Assembly (NCBI RefSeq): GCF_020497125.1 | Contig: NC_059075.1 | Span: 37,732,003-37,796,002 of the forward strand | Direction: 5' to 3' | Length of the DNA stretch: 64,000 bases | Source: Mauremys mutica | Taxonomy: Eukaryota > Chordata > Testudines > Geoemydidae | Shown here: positions 58,647 through 64,000 of the stretch, one piece after another | How the letters are laid out: each line of letters starts with the position of its first letter | How positions within the stretch are numbered: position 1 is the stretch's first letter | Position numbers and translations under genes: made by a program | Notes under the pieces: generated by a model | Told to the model about the DNA's origin: nothing | Database searches by the model: none | Seen by the model: only the letters and a program-made list of their open reading frames with translations

Positions 58647-59399
58647 TAGGGTTGTCAGGTGTTCGTTTTTCAACCAGGCTGCTAAAAGTCCAGTCAGCGG
58701 TGCAGCAGGGCTAAGGTAGGCTCCCTGCCTACCCTGTCTCAGCACAGCTCCCAGAAGCAGCAGCATGTCTGGCTCCTAGGCTTAGGGGCAGCCAGGGGGC
58801 TCTGCACACTGCCCCCACCCCAAGCACCGGCTCCGCAGCTCCCATTGGCCAGGGGAGGAATTATGGCCAATGGAAGCTGCGGAGGCGGCACCTATGGATG
58901 GGGGCAACGTGCAGAGCTGCCTGGCCACACCTCCACCTAGGAGACACCCAGAGGGACATGCCACTGCTTCCGAGATCCACTTGAGATAAGCACCCCCAGA
59001 GCCTGCACCCTGAACCCCTTTCCACACCCCAATCCCGTCCAGCCTTGCGCCCCCTCCCGCACCCGATCCTGCACTCCAAACCCCTCAACCCCACCAGCAC
59101 CCCCATCCCAGAGCCCGTACTCCCTCCCACACCCCAACCTCCTGCCTCAGCCCAGAGCCCCCTTCTGCACCCAAACCCCTCATCCCTGGCCCCACCCCAG
59201 AGCCTGCACCCCCAGACGGAGCTCTCATCCCCTCCCACACTCCAACCCCCTGCCCCAGCCTGGTGAAAATGAGTGAGTGAGGGTGGAGGAGAGTGAGCAA
59301 TGGAGGGAGGAGGGATGGCGTGAGCGGAGGGCCCTCAGAAAAGGGGCAGGGTGGGACAAGGGTGTTTGGTTTTCTGCTATTAGAAAGATGGCAACCCTA
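58647..59399 (+). mobile_element. hAT-like element with internal minisatellite
   Basis: It begins TAGGGTTGTCAGGTGTTCG and ends GATGGCAACCCTA, the same ends as the element ending at 9,788. A C-rich array lies at about 58,990-59,250 ('cccagagcctgcaccc' repeated with variation). A clean 8-bp duplication was not found. Confidence 0.75.
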
Positions 59400-59962
59400 C
59401 CTTGGCGGCACCAGTCACAGCACCAACCATGTTGAGTATAGTCCTCGGGTGTAGGGGTGGGGAAATAAGGATGGGGGAATAACTCACAGGCATGAGTATT
59501 TGTTTACAGAGCAGTGGAACTGAATACTGACACCATTTTCTACGGGCAGTGGTGATTTTAGCTGATATCTCACTCCTGAAGATAACAGAGGCAGAGAGAG
59601 CACAGCTGCTGCTGGCATCCCGATGCCGCCCAGGCCCATATGCTGGTAGCCTGTGTACTGCAGTGGTGCCTGCTGAAGTAATCGCCAAACGGCATGGGAA
59701 AGTGTCTTACCACAGTGGAAGAAATAAGGCAGCCCTCCCCAGGAACCTTTGGCAGAGGATTGCAGAGTACCTCCATGAAAGCTTCACTGAGATCTTTATG
59801 GAGGATTCACAGGACATCCCCGTGCACATAAACAAACTGCTCCGCATTGCCCTCTCTCCCCCACCCCCTACCTAACTTTAGAGGGGAATGAAAACCAGAC
59901 AGTTCCCCATGCTCCTCCTCACTGTTCATAGTAGGGACCTGTGTCTCAGGCTCCTCCGCAGT

Positions 59963-60339
59963 CAGGGGCGGCTCTAGCCATTTCGCCGCCCCAAGCACGG
60001 CAGCATGCTGCGGGGGGCGCTCTGCCGGTCGCCGGTCCCACGGCGCCGATGGACCTCCCGCAGACGTGCCTGCGGAGGGTCCGCTGGTCCCACGGCTCTG
60101 GTGGACCTCCCGCAGGCGTGCCTGCGGATGCTCCACTTAAGCTGCGGGATCAGCGGACCCTTCGCAGGGATGCCTGCAGGAGGTCCACCGGAGCCACGGG
60201 ACCAGCGGACCCTCCGCAGGCACCCCTGCAGGAGGTCCACCGGAGCCGCCTGCCGCCCTCCCGGTGACCGGCAGAGTGCTCCCCGTGGCATGCTGCCCCA
60301 AGCACACGCTTGGCGTGCTGGGGCCTGGAGCCGCCCCTG
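59963..60339. mobile_element. hAT MITE with tandem array, perfect 8-bp TSD
   Basis: Ends CAGGGGCGGCTCTAGCC and (inverse) CAGGGGCGGCTCCAGGC. TCCGCAGT flanks it at 59,955-59,962 and 60,340-60,347. Inside, about 60,030-60,255 repeats a GC-rich unit of about 45-50 bp ('acctcccgcaggcgtgcctg' type) four to five times. Long ORFs on both strands are array artefacts. Confidence 0.93.
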
Positions 60340-60969
60340 TCCGCAGTATCCAGACGGCTTTGGGGATGATGGCGATGTCTCCACTGAGGATGGCATGCAG
60401 CTCTTTGTAAGAGCAGCAGGTCTGTGGCTCTGCACCAGATCAATTGTTGGCCTCCTTGCCTTCTGGTATGCCTGCCACAGCTCCTTAGCTTTCACGTGGC
60501 ACTGTTGTTGGTCCCTGTTGTAACCTTTCTCCCATATGCGTAGAGCAATCTGCTTGTAGATGTCCATATTTCTATGGCTGGATCAGAACTGTGCCTGTAC
60601 AGCCTCTTCTCTCCACAGACCCAGGAGACCCAACACCTCCTGTGTACTCCAGGCAGGAGCATGTCTGTAAAGTGTAGGTAGCATGGTCAGCTGGGCAGTT
60701 GTACACAACAATGGAGACTTGCTAGGTATGTTTGCCATGCGAGGCAACAAAGAAAAGGAATTTCAAAAATTTGCAAGGCTTTCAAGGGGAGAGGCCTCTG
60801 GGCAGTGGAGTTCACAATGGTGACCAGAATGGTCACTGTGGAGCATTGTGGGACAGCTCCTGGAGGCCAGTAACAGTTGATGAAAGTAATGCTGTGTCTA
60901 CACTGATACTGCATAAACCTAAGTACATTGACTTTGACTCCACGCCGCTTGGGGAAGTGGGTGTAAAAA

Positions 60970-61598
60970 AAAAAAATCACAGCGTATGAGCACACACAAT
61001 TAAAAACACAAAAAGATTAGGACATCAATCTGAGCCACACTAATTTGCCTCCACATTCCATTGACGAATTAGTAGTGATGGGCCCAAACAATTTCCAGTC
61101 ACTTCCAGCTGAACATACCTGCTAGCTCCTGTCGCCATAATGGGTCAAACTAAGACCTGAATTTTGGAAAATTTGGTCCTCATTGGATAATGAATTTCAC
61201 ACACAATTATAGTGGAACACCAGCTCTGCTACAGTTAAGGTTGAGAAAACGTTTGTTTAAAGGATGTTTCTTCTACATACATCTGCACTTTGCAGCTTGG
61301 GCCTAACTCTATCATATGAATATGATAAAGTTGTTAATACAGAGTACATATTAATATAAAGTATGGGCAATTTACTATTAGAATCTTACCTTTTTCATTT
61401 CCTAACTTTTTTATGTTTAACTTTGCCATGTTAATCTTACATTAACAAAGAAACAAGATTGACAGTTCATAATAAAACATGCTTTTATATCACTTTTAAT
61501 CTACTTATCCCAAATTATAATATAAATACTGATTAAGAATTACAACTTCTTCTCCTCTGTATTATACTCTTTCTACAGATGGAAAAATGCAGGCATGG
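60970..61598. other. AT-rich spacer, nothing recognised
   Basis: No repeat family or exon is recognised between the Harbinger remnant and the CR1 LINE. Confidence 0.5.
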
Positions 61599-61628
61599 AG
61601 ATAGGTAGTAACAAAAGGTGGTAATAAA

Positions 61629-62882
61629 ATGTTTTTTAAGTACATCAGAAGCAGGAAGCCTGCTAAACAACCAGTGTGGCCCCTGGACGATCAAGATACA
61701 AAAGGAGCGCTTAAAGACGATAAAGTCATTGTGGAGAAACTAAATGAATTCTTTGCTTCAGTCTTCACGGCTGAGGATGTTAGGGAGATTCCCAAACCTA
61801 AGCCGTCTTTTGTAAGTGACAAATCTGAGGAATTGTCACAGATTGAGGTGTCACTAGAGGAGGTTTTGGAATTAATTGATAAACTTAACAGTAACAAGTC
61901 ACCGGGACCAGATGGCATTCACCCAAGAGTTCTGAAAGAACTCAAATGTGAAATTGCAGAACTACTAACTATGGTTTGTAAAGCTGTCATTTAAATCAGC
62001 TTCTCTACCCATGACTGGAAGATAGGTAATGTAACACCATTATTTAAAAAGGGCTCTAGAGGTGATCCCGGCAATTACAGACCGGTAAGTCTAATGTCAG
62101 TACCGGGCAAATTAGTTGAAACAATCGTAAAGAATAAAATTGTCAGACACATAGAAGAACATAAATTGTTGGGCAAGAGTCAACATGGTTTCTGTAAAGG
62201 GAAATCATGTCTTACTAATCTAGAGTTCTTTGAAGGGGTCAACAAACGTGGACAAGGGGGATCTAGTGGACATAGTGTACTTAGATTTCAAGAAAGCCTT
62301 TGACAAGGTCCCTCACCGAAAGCTCTTACGTAAATTAAGTTGTCATGGGATAAGAGGGAAGATCCTTTCATGGTTTGAGAACTGGTTAAAAGACAGGGAA
62401 CAAAGGGTAGGAATAAATGGTAAATTTTCAGAATGGAGAGGGGTAACTAGCGGTGTTCCCCAAGGGTCAGTCCTAGGACCAATCCTATTCAACTTATTCA
62501 TAAATGATCTGGAGAAAGGGGTAAACAGTGAGGTGGCAAAGTTTGCAGATGATACTAAACTGCTCAAGACAGTTAAGACCAAAGCAGACTGTGAAGAACT
62601 TCAAAAAGATCTCACAAAACTAAGTGATTGGGCAACAAAATGGCAAATGATATTTAATGTGGATAAATGTAAAGTAACGCACATTGGGAAAAATAACCCC
62701 AACTATACATACAATATGATGGGGGCTAATTTAGCTACAACTAATCAGCAAAAAGATCTTGGAGTCATCGTGGATAGTTCTCTGAAGATGTCCACAGAGT
62801 GTGCAGCAGCAGTCAAAAAAGCAAACAGGATGTTAGGAATCATTAAAAAGGGGATAGAGAATAAGACGGAGAATATATTACA
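61629..62882 (+). pseudogene. CR1 ORF2 reverse-transcriptase segment
   Basis: Motifs in order: KSPGPDGIHPRVLKEL (about 61,890-61,940), an in-frame stop TAA at 61,992-61,994, TPLFKKGSRGDPGNYRPVSL in the same frame, HGFCKGKSC, then a frameshift near 62,247, YLDFKKAFDKVPHRKL, GVPQGSVLGPILFNLFINDL, and FADD (62,542-62,553), the YxDD-box equivalent with the catalytic aspartates. It continues to KKANRMLGIIKKGIENK, where the insertion begins. In a live element the enzyme copies LINE RNA at the target site. One stop and one frameshift show this copy is dead but fairly young. Confidence 0.9.
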
Positions 62883-63957
62883 GTCGAACCCATTTATGTC
62901 GACCTCGGTTAACTTGCCAATCCTATTAAGTCGACGGTTTACAAGTGGAACCGCCAAACTCCCTCTTTGTCTTATGAGTTTCTCATCCGTTATGTCGATT
63001 TGCCGAACCCTAATATCTCGAGCCCGTCCCCGACCCACCGTGTCCCCAGCCGCCGGCTCCCCGGCTCTCCAGCCGCGCGGTTCCCCAGCCGCCCGGCTCC
63101 CCGCGTCCCCGACCCACCGTGTCCCCAGCCGCCCGCTCCCCGGCTCCCCAGCCCCGCGGTTCCCCGCGTACCCGCCCGCCCGCCGGCTCCGCTTCGCCGC
63201 CCGCCCGTCCGCCCGGCTCCGCTTCCCCGCCCGCCCCCGCATACCCGGTCCCTGCCTGTCCCCGCCCGCCTGGCCCCGCATACCTGGTCCCTGCCCGTCC
63301 CCGCCCGCCCGCCGGCTCCGCTTCCCCGCCCGCCGGTCCCCGCTTCCCCGCCCCCGCATACCCGGTCCCTGCCTGTCCCCGCCCGCCCGCCCGGCCCCGC
63401 ATACCTGGTCCCTGCCCGTCCCCGCCCCACATACCTGGTCCCGGCTTCTCCTGCCGCCCGCCGGCTCCGCTTCCCCGCCCGCCGGTCCCCGCTTCCCTGC
63501 CCACGCATACCCGGTCCCTGCCTGTCCCCGCCCGCCCCGCCCGGCCCCGCATACCTGGTCCCTGCCCGTCCCCGCCCCACATACCTGGTCCCGGCTTCTC
63601 CTGCCGCCCGCCCGCCGGCTCCGCTTCCCCGCCCGCCGGTCCCCGCTTCCCCGCCCCCGCATACCCGGTCCCTGCCTGTCCCCGCCCGCCCGCCCGGCCC
63701 TGCATACCTGGTCCCTGCCCGTCCCCGCCCCACATACCTGGTCCCGGCTTCGCCTGCCGCCCGCCCGCCGGCTCCGCTTCCCCGCCCGCCCGTCCGTCCG
63801 CCCGGCTCCGCTTTGCCGGATCCAGCCACGTGCAGGCAGCGCGGTAAGGGGGCAGGGAGGGGGTGGGGGGGTGGATAGGGGTTTATCTCGATCATTGGTT
63901 ATCTCGACGGCTTTTGGCAAACCCCTAGGCCGTCGAGATAACAGGGTTTAACTGTAT
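62883..63957. mobile_element. Pogo/Tigger-like non-autonomous element in the CR1, with GC-rich minisatellite
   Basis: Left end CAGTCGAACCCATTTATGTC and right end (inverse) CAGTTAAACCCTGTTATCTC, with TA outside each end, fit a pogo-branch Tc1/mariner element. The body is dominated by the minisatellite listed next. No transposase is present. Confidence 0.85.
63040..63835. repeat. GC-rich minisatellite inside the pogo-like element
   Basis: The marker 'gcatacccggtccctgcctg' recurs at about 63,239, 63,357, 63,505 and 63,659, giving higher-order units of about 118, 148 and 154 bp, each made of shorter 'cccgcccgcc' and 'ggctccgcttccccgc' pieces. It yields overlapping open frames of 240-390 codons on both strands, none with a domain. 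Confidence 0.92.
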
Positions 63958-64000
63958 TGCCCTTATATAAATCCATGGTACACCCACATCTTGAATACTG

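Larger units (their letters stand above)
58060..60690 (-). pseudogene. Myb/SANT-like accessory gene of Harbinger copy 3, split by hAT insertions
   Basis: From 60,690 downward the minus strand shows a diverged EYTGG-type start, then from 60,567 MDIYKQIALRIWEKGYNRDQ and KAKELWQAYQKAR, the conserved SANT-like helix. The hAT element at 59,963-60,339 interrupts the acidic region (EEPETQVPTMNSEEE follows at about 59,950-59,905). The distal exon gives RRRKKRTQDDMLQEM (about 58,455-58,410) and KKAQKFKQEKEREMHQDLMG (about 58,315-58,255). Further breaks are present. The role is the same as in copy 1. Confidence 0.75.
56120..60965 (+). mobile_element. PIF/Harbinger element (Harbinger copy 3), two genes, two nested hAT elements
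   Basis: The left end near 56,122 reads GTCATGTCTACCCTACAAAA. Genes are a plus-strand transposase (56,565-57,684) and a minus-strand Myb/SANT-like gene (60,690-58,060), convergent as in the other copies. The right end is near 60,900-60,965 but a matching inverted end was not identified, so outer limits are approximate. Nested hAT elements lie at 58,647-59,399 and 59,963-60,339. Confidence 0.75.
61600..64000 (+). mobile_element. CR1 LINE fragment, interrupted and running off the right edge
   Basis: The sequence enters CR1 ORF2 in the region before the reverse-transcriptase core, runs to 62,882, is interrupted by a pogo-like element, and resumes at 63,959 ('cccttatataaatccatggt') to the window end. 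Joining across the insertion gives normal CR1 order. The 5' end is truncated. Confidence 0.9.

Noticed and set aside
63040..63835. CRISPR-like or regulatory array
   Set aside because: Units vary in length, have no conserved repeat-spacer alternation, and lie within a vertebrate transposon.
62967..63951. Several 240-390 codon frames on both strands, Pro/Arg/Gly-rich
   Set aside because: They arise from the GC-rich minisatellite inside the pogo-like element.

Overview
This is nuclear DNA from a vertebrate, most likely a cryptodiran turtle. The genic content is the 3' half of one host gene, stonin-2 (STON2), in three coding exons on the + strand. The rest is intron, flank and dense interspersed repeats. 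The turtle call rests on the repeats: a tRNA-headed SINE with a CR1-like tail (Cry type), CR1 and L2 LINE pieces, MIR SINEs, many hAT and Harbinger-like MITEs whose ends read roughly GTCTACACT, and a two-gene PIF/Harbinger family. Species cannot be fixed from the sequence alone.

Layout. 1-2,359: 5' part of a Ty3/Gypsy-type LTR retrotransposon on the - strand (LTR, primer site, broken gag-protease), cut by the window edge. 2,360-22,712: probably one long STON2 intron with MIR, L2, CR1, hAT MITEs, a pogo-like MITE and an LTR-like repeat. 22,713-24,551: the large STON2 exon, encoding a WVxF motif, two NPF motifs, the stonin homology domain and most of the mu-homology domain. 24,552-32,585: intron. 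32,586-32,788: penultimate exon. 32,789-35,083: intron. 35,084-35,167: last coding segment and stop, followed by a long AT-rich 3'UTR/flank to about 40 kb with several poly(A) signals.

40-45 kb is flank with few recognisable elements. From 45.7 to 61 kb lie three copies of one PIF/Harbinger family. Each carries a DDE transposase gene and a Myb/SANT-like gene in convergent orientation, and all are broken by stops, frameshifts and insertions. The middle copy (48,972-55,542) is bounded end to end by a TCA target duplication. Its transposase gene was hit by a 1.6-kb solo LTR (5-bp TSD) and by a 974-bp hAT element (8-bp TSD).

61.6-64 kb is a CR1 LINE reverse-transcriptase fragment split by a pogo/Tigger-like element (TA duplication) that is packed with a GC-rich minisatellite.

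No bacterial-type system, CRISPR array or intact mobile-element gene was found. The parts most worth a second look are the nested Harbinger locus, the repeated growth of minisatellites inside non-autonomous DNA transposons, and dispersed repeats carrying a degenerate hammerhead-ribozyme-like core. Family names come from recognising sequence by eye; no database search was run.
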